64,000 nt of DNA from contig CAXKWD010000006.1 in the NCBI GenBank assembly GCA_964059195.1, forward strand, positions 6,874,530 through 6,938,529, written 5' to 3'. The notes beneath the pieces are model-generated. The model made no database searches and was not told the DNA's origin. It saw only the letters and a program-made list of their open reading frames with translations. Shown here in pieces: positions 31,025 through 42,325 of the stretch; position 1 is the stretch's first letter, and each line of letters opens with the position of its first letter. A program made the position numbers and the translations under genes. This DNA comes from Ectobius pallidus (lineage: Eukaryota; Arthropoda; Insecta; Blattodea; Ectobiidae).

Positions 31025-32192
31025 ATGTTAATTCTTTTGGATTTTACACATACAATATTAATTTTCAGACACCCGGCCTATTATCAAGAATATGGTGTCA
31101 AAATTGTCTGCGTTAAAGATCATGAAGCTGAAATTTATACTCATGGGTCAAAGATCATTAAAGAAGAAGGTGCAAATGAGGTAGGATGTGCTTTTGTGGT
31201 TTTTTTTTGCAATGATGCTGAAATTTATAACCAGATGTTCAAACTATCACCTGGGTGCTGCCTCTGATTTAGATATCAGTTACAGATTGTGCCCCTTTTC
31301 ACACGTTAAAACATATTACATAAATTACAAATTAATTAAGTCCCCGATATTTCAAATATGGCTAGTAATCTGGACAGTAGCATCCACAGTGACTCTCAGA
31401 CGGCCCTTAAATCTATTAATAAATTTAATTTGAATCCATTAGCAGTATCAGTTAAAACAAGCCTGCGGACATACAAAAAAAATATTTGTTTAACCTGGGT
31501 CAAAGGACATAGTGGACAATATGGTAACGAGAGAGCTGATGAATTAGCAAAAACTGCTGCTGCCTCTGATTTAGATATCAGATTGTGCCCCTTTTCACAT
31601 GTTAAAAAGGGCATTAAAGAGCATCTTCTGGTTAAATGGAACAACAACTTGCTCAGTACCAGAAAAGGATTCGTTGCTAGGGATACTTTCTTTCCAACGG
31701 TTAAAGTACGTCTTGTTGTTAAAGCAGACTTTATAAGTCAGTGACCCAAATTCCGTCTGGACATAGGAAAGATTGAAAGTGATAAGAGAAAATGGATACC
31801 TGTGTATATGTGGTGAACAACAAATTGTCGATCATCTTTTATTTAACTGTCCAGTGTTTGAAAGAGAAAGACACATTTTAAAAGGACATCTACATTATTG
31901 TAAACTTCTTTACGCTAAACCATTATTTCATATATTTCTAAGAAAATGCTGATCTAGACAAATTTATTATTTTCTTTCTTATGTACATAATCGATTATAG
32001 TTTAAAGTTACCAAGGTGATTGGATGTAATGCTCAGCATTGCTAGTTACAGAATGGAATGGTATATCATAGCCAAATAGAGGAAGATAAATATGTAAATT
32101 ACAAATTAAATTTGTTAAAACTATAACCCTAATGTACCATCGGGTAAAATAGGGCTCATAAAACTGTATATTCAATAAATAAATAAATACCC
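31025..32192 (+). pseudogene. Non-LTR retrotransposon RNase H and 3' end (copy C)
   Basis: Fragments at 31,025-31,267 and 31,358-31,744 give the RNase H domain through LTWVKGHSGQYGNERADELAKTAA (the final catalytic Asp in the GNERAD block) with no insertion, then KKGIKEHLLVKWN, a frame change, and a cysteine motif with VDHLLFNCPVFERER near 31,825-31,870. A partial duplication of the RNase H core occurs at 31,255-31,350. The tail AATAAATAAATA ends near 32,190, where a mariner is found 20 bp later. Confidence 0.7.
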
Positions 32193-32209
32193 ATTTCCTG
32201 GTCATACTA

Positions 32210-33534
32210 CGAGGGGTGATCAAAAAGTTCCAGGACTTTTGAAATTGCGCGGCAATGGAGCATTGTAGAGCAGTGCGGTTGGCAGCATTGTTTAGTGTGA
32301 CTCTTCCTGAGCACAGCTGTTTTTTTCATATTGTTGATAACCTTCTTTATCGCAAAGTTACAGCTGTATTTGTAAAACAAGTTTTTTGTGTTCGGCGATT
32401 TTGTGAAATGAATCAAAAGGAAGAGCAACGCGTTTGCGTAAAGTTTTGTGAGAAGTTGGGTAAAACTTTTACTGAAACATTTCAAATGTTGCAAGTGGCT
32501 TTTGGTGATGAGTGTCTGAGTCGATCAAGGTGTCACGAGTGGTACAAGAGGTTTAAAGAAGGCCGGACATCGTGTGAAGATGATCCTCGTTCAGGGCGCC
32601 CATCAACTTCGACTGATGACAGTCATGTTGCAAGATTGAACATTCTCGTGCGTTCTGTTCGTCGACTAACCATTTGTGAAATGGCTGAAGAATTGAACAT
32701 TTCATTTGGTTCGTGTCAACAGATGTTAACAGAAAAATTGCAGATGAGAAGGTTGGCTGCTAAGTTTGTTCCGAGACTGTTGACAGAGGAGCAAAAACAA
32801 CACAGAGTTCAGGTTTGTCAGGAACTTCTTGAAAAGGCAAATGGCAATGAAAATTTCTTAAAACAAGTCATTACTGGAGATGAAACCTGGGTTTATGGCT
32901 ACGACGTCGAAACGAAGGTCCAGTCATCACAATGGAAGACAAAATCCTCTCCAACACCCAAAAAAGCTCGTCAGGTCAAATCAAACGTGAAGGTGATGCT
33001 CAGTTTTTTTTTCGACTGGAAGGGTGTTGTTTACTATGAATTTCTTCCATGAGGTGAGACCATTAACCGCTTCCGTTACCTCCAAACCCTGAGAAATTTG
33101 CGCGAGGCAGTAAGCAGGAAGAGACCAGAGCTGTGGCAGAGCGGTGAGTGGGTGCTGCATCATGACAATGCGCCTGTTCATTCTGCACTGCTCATTTGCG
33201 ACTACTGCACCAAAAACGGAATGACGGTCATCCCCCAGCCTCCAAATTCACCAGACCTTGCCTCTGCGGACTTCTTCTTGTTTCCAAAACTCAAGAGACC
33301 CATGAAAGGAAAGAGATTTGAGTCAGTAGACGAAATTCAAGAAAAATCGCTGGAGCAGCTCAACAGCATTTCACAAGATGAGTTCTCAGGATCCTTCACG
33401 CAGTGGAAACATCGGTGGGAAAAATGTATAGCTTCCCAAGGGGAGTACTTTGAAGGTGGCGACGTCCAATAGCCTGTAGAAATTTTTAATAAACTCGTAA
33501 AAAATCAGTCCTGGAACTTTTTGATCACCCCTCG
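32210..33534 (+). mobile_element. Mariner element, 1,325 bp
   Basis: Starts CGAGGGGTGATCAAAAAGTT and ends with its reverse complement; the perfect inverted repeats are about 28 bp. Flanked by TA at 32,208-32,209 and 33,535-33,536, the mariner target. Length and D34D transposase (below) confirm the family. Inserted just beyond the 3' tail of a non-LTR retrotransposon. Confidence 0.93.
32408..33472 (+). pseudogene. Mariner transposase with a single internal stop
   Basis: ATG 32,408 opens a 354-codon frame with only one stop, TGA at 33,050-33,052. N-terminal HTH region: CHEWYKRFKEGRTSCEDDPRSG and the linker GRPSTS. Catalytic motifs: TGDETWVYGYD (Asp 1), HHDNAPVHSA (Asp 2) and SPDLASADFFLFPKLK, where the last Asp lies 34 residues after Asp 2, giving DD34D. 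Length is normal for mariner (about 345-355). All catalytic residues survive, so inactivation seems recent and rests on one codon. The upstream 51 codons from 32,255 are open but precede the usual start. Confidence 0.92.
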
Positions 33535-33536
33535 TA

Positions 33537-34552
33537 TGCTTCCATCTGATGAGGATTTCGGAATGCTAGAGAGCTTTGTGAGGAAACATGTAAGTTGTGA
33601 GGATTATTACCAGTGTACAGAATTTATGGTTGGATTTAAATATAAAATATATGAAATAAATATTAAGTTGATATGAAATACTAACATATAGAGAACTAAT
33701 GCCAGTACTGCATTAAGCAGAGGGTAGTTTTGGAAAAGAGCAAAGTCATAAAAAGTAAACACTAGCTGAAGGAATAATAACTTGGCGAAATAGAAGACAG
33801 TTTTGTTATTTAAGGAATTATGGGGATTAAGAGATACCGCTAGGAGCAGTGAACTTGAGGGTAGCGTCTCCAAGCTATGGGGGTGAGAAACCTTGAAAGT
33901 ATTTTGTGTAAGTTGACAAAGAGTTTGATTAGAGTGGGTGAGCCTTATATTTTGCGAGCCAATAGAAATTTATTGTTTATATTCCTAGGCAAATATACCA
34001 CAGGAATATAACCAATAAGAGATCTGCTAATATGCCACTTAGACATGGTATATTACAAACGCGTAATATTATCACATTCAAAATCAATAATGACCCAAAA
34101 TAGGACTATTGGCTGGCATAAGACGAACCCATGTTAGTAAGAATTTGCCTGTTTGAGAACAATTTTAACATGATATCTTGTAATTTGTTTGATTAAATAA
34201 ATGTGTTTGTCACAATATGAAATACTCTGCAGTACCCGTTGTATATCAGTGTGTATTATAGCTGTCAACCCTGAGGTAAGAGGTATGTGCTCTACTAGAG
34301 CTGAGCTAATATTCGTCGAGAAGTATAATTAATGTGTTATATCGAACTCCACACCCTGAGATTCATTTTAGATTATCATACTTACATAATGATAACCTAT
34401 GGCGCCCAACATATTAAACTGTAACATTGTCAATGAATTACGTCGTATAAACCGTGTGGCGAATAAAACAGCTACATACTGACACCCGAACTGTGCACCG
34501 ATAAAAACTGCCACAAAGTTCATTATTTACGCCTGAAGAATGAGTTAACGAA
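33537..34552. other. Spacer, no recognised feature
   Basis: AT-rich. TGGCGCCCAAC at 34,400-34,410 resembles a retroviral-type primer binding site, but no LTR is visible. The last ~90 bp may belong to the PLE that follows (NCHKVHYLRLKNELT-like frame). Confidence 0.35.
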
Positions 34553-35137
34553 TTGAAGAAAGGTTGCAGAAATAGACCCCTCAACGTATGTCATATGAAG
34601 CAGAATCAATTTCATTCCTACAGTGCATTGAAACTTTGCATTCAAGAAAGGCTGACCACACCTGATAAACAACGCCCAGTCAACACCCAGCTGAAATCGT
34701 TTCACCAACAGCCGGTAAACCATTTCAGCATAAAAAACTTGTTGAATTCCACTCACATTGATAAAGTTCCATACAAACAAAAATCTGGAATATACCAATC
34801 CAAATGCAATGACTGTGATTTAAAATACATAGGCCAGACAAAAAGGAACCTGGAAGTTAGGACAAAGAAACACAGTAGGAGCATGAAATACCAACAGATA
34901 GACAAATCAGCAACAGCAGCCCATGTTTGTGAAACAGGACATGAGGTCAATATGGAACCAGAGTTAAAGAAACGTGTACAAGGACACAACAGGCAGTGTG
35001 GGAAAAAAATTCACATACACAAAAATAGGAACAGGCTTATGAACTTCGAAATTCCCGGGGATGATGACCTCAATTTGCCCACCAGAGGATACCGACACCA
35101 ACCAACCAGCAGATGGAGTCTAGCTGAGAATGAATGA
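34553..35137 (+). pseudogene. Penelope-like element C-terminus with GIY-YIG endonuclease
   Basis: 194-codon open stretch with SGIYQSKCNDCDLKYIGQTKRNLEVRTKKH, a textbook PLE GIY-YIG domain including the C-X2-C between GIY and YIG and the Arg of the R-x3-H region, then AAHVCETGH and a polar C-terminus. The frame is closed by TGA at 35,135. The RT domain that should precede it is absent, so the copy is 5'-truncated. GIY-YIG nicks target DNA for PLE insertion. Confidence 0.8.
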
Positions 35138-35299
35138 GGATGCCATTCGAAACTGCAGTCCAGGTTAGTGACAATTCTAGTGAAGTTAGTGTGTCACAAT
35201 CAATCTCATTGTTATTTTTATATAATAATTACTTCACTGTTAAACTTCCTGAATATTATGATAATATTGTGCATCCTTTTAAAAACTGCAAAGGACAAG

Positions 35300-36529
35300 C
35301 AGGGGGGAAAAATGGTTACAACTTTTCATATGCCATCACCCTACTTTATCCTTCAGAAAACCTCAACTGCTTTCTGTTGCAAGAATCCGAGGATTTTCCC
35401 AAGAAAATTTAGAGATTTTTCTTAATTTTTAAACTGGAAATGAGGAAAGTCGAGTACACTCCCAATAAAATCTTCAACTTCAATGAAACTGGACTGACAG
35501 TAGTTCAGCACAAAACTGGTAAAATAATCGCTGTGAAGGGGAAACGTCAGGTTCATCAACTATCATCAGCTGAGCGTGGGTCACTTGTGAGAGTAGTAAC
35601 TTGCATGTCAGCAGTATGTTCCACCCAAGTTAGTGTTTCCACGCAAGAACATGAAACCTGAACTACTGAACGGGACACCACCTGGAACCATTGCTGTCAC
35701 CCATCCCTCTGGATGCATTCAGCTGGATCTGTTCACAAGATGGTTCGAGCATTTTGTCCAGATAGTCAAACCTGCAAAAGAGGATCCAGCTCTCCTGATA
35801 TTGGATGGACATCATTCCCACACCAGGAACGTCGACATAATCCAACTTGGTCGTGAACATGGTGTGTCGATAGCTTGTCTCCCTCCCCACTGTACTGACG
35901 GGATGCAACCATTGGATGTGTCGTTTATGTACCCCTTCAAGACCTACTATGCCCAAGAGATTGGGAACTGGCTAGACTTTCACGAAAATAGGGTTGTCAG
36001 CAATTACCAAATTGGTGAACTCATGGGACAAGCTTACGTCAGGGCAGCCACAGTGACAACAGCCACCAGTGGATTCCGGGTAATGGGAATTTAACCTCTG
36101 AATGAAAAAATCTTTACGGATGCTGACTCCTTGAAGGAGAACTCTGCTACGGATCCAAACATTGACAATCATGAATATGTTCGACCCGGTGACATTCGAC
36201 ACCTTCCTGTAATCAAACCCAGCACATCCACCCAGCAAGGTTACTGGATCACCTCATAATGCAATTGAGAAGAAAGTCAGCAGATGCAGCCAGGAAAGCA
36301 TCAGGAGAGATCCTCCAGCAGCGACGAAGAGGATGAAGATGAGGTTGAATATGTCTCAACAGACGACGAGAAAGAAGATGCCAAGTATCCCATTTGTGAT
36401 AAAATGTACTCGAAAGATAAAGATGGCCAGAAAAAGATTCGCTGCACTAAGTGCTTCATGTGGAGTCACGAAAAATGCAATGGTAACATAAGAAAGACAT
36501 TTGTTTGCGTGTTTTATGTCAAACACTAG
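35300..36529 (+). pseudogene. pogo/Tigger transposase with C-terminal zinc finger
   Basis: A shifted frame at 35,310-35,430 gives WLQLFICHHPTLSFRKPQ, then SVARIRGFSQENL (CENP-B-like HTH end). 35,440-35,661 gives FNFNETGLTVVQHKTGK (Asp replaced by Asn in the usual N-DETG, a catalytic loss) and QLSSAERGSLVRVV. 35,633-36,094 gives LLILDGHHSHTRN (Asp 2) and ACLPPHCTDGMQPLDVSF (third Asp). 36,284-36,529 adds an acidic stretch and a PHD/RING-like C-X2-C finger (KKIRCTKCFMWSHEKCNG) often found on insect pogo proteins. Frame changes at 35,430, 35,640 and 36,260 and a stop at 36,092 disable it. Confidence 0.8.
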
Positions 36530-36984
36530 GACAGAAACGGCTGAAACAGTTCGCATCTCAATACATTTATAGTTGTATTTATCTGTTTCAATATTATGTA
36601 TCTTTATTTCAGTAAATAACAGGAAAAATGTAAATTTTTAAAATTAAATAAAGGTGGGGCCATTATTTGGAGCCGTGTTAAGTAAAGTGTCTGTTTTTAC
36701 AAGATTTTAATTTATTTTCTTCAACTTGGTTTTTATACAGAATTGACGCTATCCATGTGTAAAGTGAACTTCAGAGCATCTACTGTAAAACTTCCAAGTT
36801 TTTACCGTGGTTAGATCTCCAGAAAATTGTAAAAAAATAAAAAGGGGGCCATACATGTGGACTTACCCTTACTGGCAGGCATTCTTCCTATTTGCATTTG
36901 AGATACTTGCCTAAAAAGAGCAAAATAGAAGGACTAAAAATCACTTTCGTCGCAAGCACCAGCATTTCATAGCAGTTAACAGAA
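36530..36984. other. Spacer
   Basis: AT-rich 3' flank of the pogo copy. GGGGCCATTATTTGGAGCC (36,656-36,674) and GGGGGCCATACATGTGGAC (36,844-36,862) are similar short motifs; nothing coding. Confidence 0.3.
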
Positions 36985-38700
36985 AAGTGATAATATTAAT
37001 ATTGTGCCCATTTCAAGCATCTCCTTAACTGATAAGCCTTCTGAGCAAGACATGGACTGTGCAAAAGAGAAGCTGAAAGAGATTTTTGAAATTTACGGAA
37101 AAGTTAGAGGAATCCCATTAACTTCATTACTGCTGTACATGCAATGCACAGGACTTCCAAACAGGTGGAAAATAGTGCATAGCTATGCACGTTTGGGGAA
37201 ATGACATCTTCTAAGAAATATGCTAGTAATATACCAGTACAGCCAACTTGTCAACCGAGTACAAGGAAATGTCAACCAAAAGGAAGACCCGCAAAAGAAT
37301 CATCAGCAAATCAAAATCAAAACATAAAGCTCCTCATTCACTGTCTGAATGTATTCTGAGAAATGCATCACTCGCTAAAAACTAAAATCAGAAAGGAAAT
37401 GCTGTCAGGTAAGTGGAAGAACGTTGGTTGTTACTTTTGCTGAAATTTTAAATTCATATACTGTAGACATGTCATTGATTTATCAAGGTTTAGAACATCC
37501 AGCGGTTTCCTTGCATCTTTCTACTTATTTTAAGAGAGATTTAAGGGAACAATATTGAAATAATGCAATTTAGAGGTTACAGTGGGCTTGGAACTATTGA
37601 AAAATACAGTATTAATAAATAACTTCAAAATGTTTTATAAGAAAAAAAAACTGAGGTTAAAGCAGACTTGGAACTAGCTATAAGCCTTAATAAGTACCTT
37701 TAAAATGTTTAACGTTTTATTTTTTATACTTTAGCTTCTTATGATTAAACTTGAGCTCCCCTGCGGGCGGTAGAAGGCCTTTGCCCTCTAAGGCATGTTA
37801 TAGGCTAAATTCTAAATATGTGATACTTTTAGGAGTGATAACGTTTGGTAATTATTCATATTTTCCTGTTTTTAGGATCGAGTTTGCTCCAGACCTGGAT
37901 GCAGATTGATGGATGTTGGTATGAAGATGCAAGAGTTTGACACTAAAGATTACAATGTGTAAACTGCACTCCTGAGTGACCATATAAGTGTAAGTGAACC
38001 CAGCAGGAGGAGACCTGGGAAATATCAGATGCAACATCAATTTTACTTACCATGTGAAAGTAAATGGTGGCTTCATGCAAGTGTGTCAAAAAAAATTTTG
38101 TGACACATATCAGATATCTTTTAGAAGAGTACAAGTTTTGCAAGGTAAATTGAAAAATGCAGAAACAACACTAGAGGATAAACGTGGCCGTCATCACAAT
38201 AGACAAAACATAACTAAGGACAAGTTTAGAAAATTCATCAGCAGCCTTCCACGCCAGCCCAGTCACTACAGTCGAAACAAAACTGCAACTGAATATTTAG
38301 ATCCCAAGCTGAACGTTTCAAAACTAGCAGAAATGTTTAAAGAAAAGTGTTGGCGGTCCTCACTGTTGGATAATAGCAGCTTCGAAGAAGTACTAGGGAT
38401 AGGTATAACTATACATCACACACAAAAAAGGAAATCGTGGAAGGAACTGGATAGACATATGAATATATAGGCCCCACAATATATTACTAATTGAGCAAAG
38501 CAACTTCAGAGAATATGAATTTATTACAATAAAGTAACAGAATAATGAGTGAAAAATATGTGAGTGACTGAACAGTGAAAAATTCAAATAAGGAATATCA
38601 AGCAGTTGGAAATTTTAGCTATAACTTATTTGACATTTAAAAAATAGAAGAAAAAACTATACGAAGCTTATGCCAAATTTTATTAATTATTACAGTAACT
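36985..38700 (+). repeat. Degraded transposon of unresolved family (copy 2 of 2)
   Basis: Aligns by eye to 6,241-7,740 throughout, with indels. The exon-like part near 37,030-37,110 reads TDKPSEQDMDCAKEKLKEIFEIYGKVRG with fewer breaks than copy 1. Confidence 0.6.
37994..38470 (+). pseudogene. Transposase-like N-terminal region (copy 2)
   Basis: One open frame of 158 codons: NPAGGDLGN, FTYHVKVNGGFMQVCQKKF, FRRVQVLQGKLKNAETTLEDKRGRHHNRQN, QPSHYSRNKTATEYLDPKLNVSKLAEMFKEKC. It fuses the parts that are frameshifted in copy 1, so it shows the ancestral order. The match to copy 1 ends near 38,385 (CWRSSL), and the last ~25 codons are unrelated. No DDE residues present. Confidence 0.5.
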
Positions 38701-39460
38701 CTATGAATGTTCTAATTAAATGGCATGGGACCAGAAATTATTGATTTTTAGCTTAGTAACGATCGATCGAGTAGTTCTGCCGAGTATGGTGTGTGGAGAT
38801 CTGAAGCCACATATTTTCTGTAATTTTAAGTTTTGGATCCTTCATTATGTTTCTGTCAATATAAAGAAAAATCTTTAAAATCATTTTGTTCTATTTCATG
38901 GCTTCAAACGATCTAATAACTCCAGCATCTGCAATCACATATTTCCATTCTTCTGGAACCATAACAGTGGATGCCTTTTTCGCCCTCTCAATTAGGGCAA
39001 AATCCCTATCACAGGGATTCTATGTTCTATCCATAGAACATAGAAACTTTTGTTCAACTTTAGTAAACATTCCTGAATTAACAAAATACTGATATAGGCC
39101 TATTAACTTCCAGTTATTATTTTGGCCGACACACCGATCAGACCATACAATAAGATTTCTTTCTTCAGAAGGAACTAATTAAAAACTTAGGGGAATCATA
39201 GGCTTAAATCAGTAATTATGTTTCTATTTTTGCTCTATGTTAACTACAGTGATATTGGTCTTCGTAAGTTCACAGAAAGACAACTTGCTGACTTAATCAC
39301 GGGCACCCTTCATCAAGCCCATGAATGGTTGTCTAAAACGGAACACATTTGTTAGGTTATGTATCACTGTAGCCAGATTGCAGCTAGGATGTTTAGGCCT
39401 GTTTTACATGCACAATTCTAAACTTGAATTACATTTCAGATCAATGCCTGAAGGATTTCT
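38701..39460. other. Spacer with nested short hairpins
   Basis: No gene recognised. Two adjacent hairpins occupy 39,002-39,045 (next entry). Confidence 0.35.
39002..39045. repeat. Two adjacent hairpins
   Basis: ATCCCT-ATCAC-AGGGAT (39,002-39,018) overlaps by one base a perfect 13-bp-arm hairpin, TTCTATGTTCTAT-CC-ATAGAACATAGAA (39,018-39,045). A weaker AGGGC-AAAATCCCT lies just before. Confidence 0.7.
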
Positions 39461-39469
39461 AGGAATACT

Positions 39470-39605
39470 TCTGTTAGAAGTAGAAAGGAGGAGGGTATGG
39501 AATGAACAACGTATCCAAAGAAAAAGGTTATGTGATACCAGTAACCCTTTTGATCTGCCAGAAAAGTTATTCAATAGGGAATATAAGGTTACTATTAATT
39601 TATAA
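39470..39605 (+). pseudogene. Harbinger transposase N-terminal fragment
   Basis: Reads VERRRVWNEQRIQRKRLCDTSNPFDLPEKLFNREYKV, the HARBI1-like N-terminus (R-LRD-sNPFdlpe--F---yrl). Ends at TAA 39,603. No DDE domain adjacent. Confidence 0.6.
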
Positions 39606-39620
39606 TGAAATGAAACACAC

Positions 39621-40060
39621 ATGAGGCGACTTTTACAGAACCGCTTCTGGCAATGCATTCATGCCAAAGATGCATTGTTGCTAAAGCGGGAATTGTTGGA
39701 TATTGTTTCTCAACATAGGGCCATGTATGATAAGGAAAGAATAGATGAAATGGCAAAAACGGAAGGTCGGCAGATTCTACATCTCCCGCCTATCACTGCG
39801 AGTTAAACCCAATTAAAATGGTGTGGGCCCAGGTGAAAAACTACATCCGATATAATAACGTATCGTTCAAGAAAAACGAGATGGAGAACTTAATATCAGC
39901 TGCCTATAAGAACATTATGGTGGAAAACTGGGCAAATTACGTAAATTACGTAAAAAAGTAGAAACAGATTTGTGGAAAGCAGACGAACTGCAGGATAACA
40001 ACGATGAACAGTTTTTAATAAGACTTTCTTCCTCGTCCACATCATCATCATCAAGTTAAT
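39621..40060 (+). pseudogene. IS630/Tc1-like DDE endonuclease C-terminus
   Basis: 39,621-39,806 gives LLLKRELLDIVSQH, YDKERIDEMAKTEGRQILHLPP. After a 1-nt shift at about 39,795, YHCELNPIKMVWAQVKNYI (the LPPYHCELNPIE-W motif, with the catalytic Glu replaced by Lys), NWANYVNYVKK, and a Ser-rich tail. Widespread arthropod DDE_3-type transposon protein. The Glu-to-Lys change and the frameshift make it inactive. Confidence 0.7.
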
Positions 40061-40319
40061 CTCCCAAACCCAGGATATCAAGAGCGGGAACACCAGGGCG
40101 TACAGAATTCATAGAAGGTGTACGTCCGCTGTCTGAGTGCAGCGACAGTGATTAAGGTATGATATATTTAATTTACCATCCTTCAGATATTCATTTACAA
40201 ATGACCTTTAAATTTCAAACTACAAATGTATAACTTCACACTCAAGTGGCACTCCTCGAGTCGACTTGGCAACAGGGCGCTCCATTTACGCTGTACTGCA
40301 TTTTAAGGTCCAAATGCTC

Positions 40320-40876
40320 TATAGTCAGATGTACATAAAAAAAATGAAAGCAGCAGATGGCACATATGAGTCTGCAATATGCATTGGCTATGCCAAACCA
40401 AGACAACTGTTCTCAAAGGAACAAGAGCAGGAATTGACGGATTGAATGAAGCACTCTGCCAAAATATATTTTGATTTAACAATGCATGCTGTGACGAAAG
40501 ATAGGCTTCTAAGCTTTATGAAGCGAATTCCTTCACTGTCGATTAGAACACCTAGCCAACGAGTTTAGGAAGAATGACCTCATTCAACAGGCATAATGTA
40601 AGTCAGGGCGAAAGGAAGCCCGGGAAGCAGGAAATGGAGTTTGCATCATTGTATGAACAATGCAAATTCAATTGCCAAGTCGTCTGGAATATAGACGAAA
40701 CAGGAGTAACCACTGTCCAGCGACCAAGCGAAATCATATACGAGAGGGAGAGAAGAGATGTCCTTCTACAATGTGCATACAGTTTCTTCATATGCTGGAT
40801 TGCAACCAGAAGAAAGAAGATGGTGCAGGGGAAAAAGATGTGGACGTTGACTGCCCCTGCAGCAGGGTTGATCTAA
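40320..40876 (+). pseudogene. pogo/Tigger transposase fragment 2
   Basis: 40,345-40,560 encodes an HTH region (KPRQLFSKEQEQELTD, TKDRLLSFMKRIPSLSIRTPS) with stops. 40,574-40,876 gives NFNRHN-like TSFNRHNVSQ, then CQVVWNIDETGVTTVQRPSE (first catalytic Asp in DETG, kept here) and ends in a frameshift. Bases 40,613-40,642 match 43,931-43,960 in the toti-like region at 29 of 30 positions, an unexplained link. Confidence 0.65.
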
Positions 40877-41052
40877 TGGACTCCCTGGAGCTGTCGTTTG
40901 CCTGTCAAAGGGTGAGTTAGCACTAAACGCTCTGGACGGCTCAGGCTGTCTTGCTGGTTTATTGCTCTTCTAAAAAAGAGAATCGATACTTAGCGTCAAT
41001 ACTGCATCGTTCCCATTAACGAACCCACTAACCCTTATCTTTCTGTTACAGG

Positions 41053-41643
41053 TTGCATCATTCTGTTGCAAGAACTGCACACAAATCTGTGATGACAGCT
41101 AGGGGCCGTGGCAGAGGGAAGGCCAGGGCGGGTCCTATTCAGGACCGGGCAGGAGGCGCAGACAGGGAGGAGGCAGCAGCAGAGGAGCAGCTGGGAGCTC
41201 AAGTCGGCGCTGAGGTTGAGGCGTTGGCAGCCAATGCTCAGCAATTGGACAGCGATGCAGCGACCGTCGCAGCCTTCCAGCTGGCGGATCGCATTGCACT
41301 GGAACAGCGCACTTTGCGCAGTAGGACGGTAGTTCGAAGGCGTGTGGCCAGGGCGGTAGCCGCCAAGAAGGAGCCAAGCAAGGGGGAGGCTACAGTAAGA
41401 AGCAAGCCCGTGCCTGTGGCTACCTCAACTCCTGTGACGGCACAGCCCACGCACACGGTAGGGACAGGCAAGGTGGTGGACACCATTGCTCTGGGGATGG
41501 AAATGCTGCGGCAAGTCATGGCAACACCCCAGCCCAGCACTTCTGGCATTGTGACGGTTGCAGCGCCCGGAACACCACCACCACCACGGAAGCAGCAACC
41601 TGAACCCACATCCCCAACCTACAACCCAGAGTCACTAAGCTGA
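41053..41643 (+). CDS. Ala/Arg-rich protein exon next to the palindromic element
   Basis: After an acceptor-like TCTGTTACAG (41,042-41,051), an open frame of about 196 codons: TARGRGRGKARAGP, an Ala/Glu/Gln helix (EEAAAEEQLGAQVGAEVEAL), VVRRRVARAVAAKKEPS, and a Pro/Thr-rich end (AAPGTPPPPRKQQPEPTSP). It stops at TGA 41,641-41,643, which lies across the AGCT/arm junction, so its natural continuation is probably cut off by the 5.6-kb insertion. No family recognised; low complexity makes false positives likely. 47,284-47,578 may be the other half. Confidence 0.35.
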   Translation: MHHSVARTAHKSVMTARGRGRGKARAGPIQDRAGGADREEAAAEEQLGAQVGAEVEALAANAQQLDSDAATVAAFQLADRIALEQRTLRSRTVVRRRVARAVAAKKEPSKGEATVRSKPVPVATSTPVTAQPTHTVGTGKVVDTIALGMEMLRQVMATPQPSTSGIVTVAAPGTPPPPRKQQPEPTSPTYNPESLS

Positions 41644-42325
41644 GTAAAGGAAAAGGTAAGAGAAACACTGAGTCTCTGGCTTTATAACATGAACTGCCTG
41701 GCTCTGCCATCTAGTTGCGAAGAAGGGAATCCTGCAGTAGTTGCGTGTGTTCTCGACAGATGGCGGGAGCTGTCTCTTCCTTCTCTGTATGCAGTCTCAT
41801 GCTAATGGCGGCTTTCCTACATCAGTTTTACATAGCAAAAATATATAGCTGTTTCATCGTTCATCATTACTTAAAATATTTTTCTTGTGTAATTTTTGGC
41901 GAATTTCCCTTCTCCCTTTATTGTACTAGTTTTGTGGCTGTTTGGTGTGCATGTATGTTTGGGGTTTGAGATTATCTTTGTCTAAACTGGTCAGCCATGA
42001 TGTCGTCTGCTACCAACCTTCCTCTGGTGAGGAAAGGCCGGGTGTTTTTCAATCTTATGCAGGTCTTTGATCTTGGAAAGAGGTGAGAATTAGTACTTCA
42101 CGATATCTTCTTTAATTTGAGCTAATTAGTTTTGGTTTTCTTCCCCCTTGTAATTCAATATGTAGATCGCTAAAATAGTGTGGGTTCAGTTTAGTGGAAT
42201 TCTTGTATCCTTCCCCCTTTTAGTCATGTAATCCATCCTGGGGCATTCTTAATAGTTTATTTCTCCCCTGTACTCTAGTTGCCTTTCGTGCATATTATTT
42301 TTGGCTTCCCTGTTTGTTTTTAAAT
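41642..42325 (+). repeat. Left arm of the 5.64-kb element
   Basis: Near-identical to the reverse complement of 46,590-47,281. The main difference is a ~16-18 bp insertion in the right arm near 47,065 and single substitutions such as GATCGC/GGTCGC. High identity implies recent duplication or gene conversion. Confidence 0.85.
41997..42082 (+). CDS. First-exon-like ORF in left arm
   Basis: ATGATG opens a frame of 28 codons (MMSSATNLPLVRKGRVFFNL ... FDLGK) that runs into a consensus donor, AAAGAG|GTGAGA, at 42,083. No downstream exon is recognised. Translation start, open frame and donor together look like a 5' exon with its promoter taken from a host gene. Identity unknown. Confidence 0.4.

Noticed and set aside
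34400..34410. Retroviral/LTR primer binding site TGGCGCCCAAC
   Set aside because: No LTRs, polypurine tract or gag/pol sequence nearby; probably chance.
41135..41609. GC-rich minus-strand ORFs (80 and 123 codons) opposite the Ala/Arg-rich exon
   Set aside because: Low-complexity complement frames; no motif.
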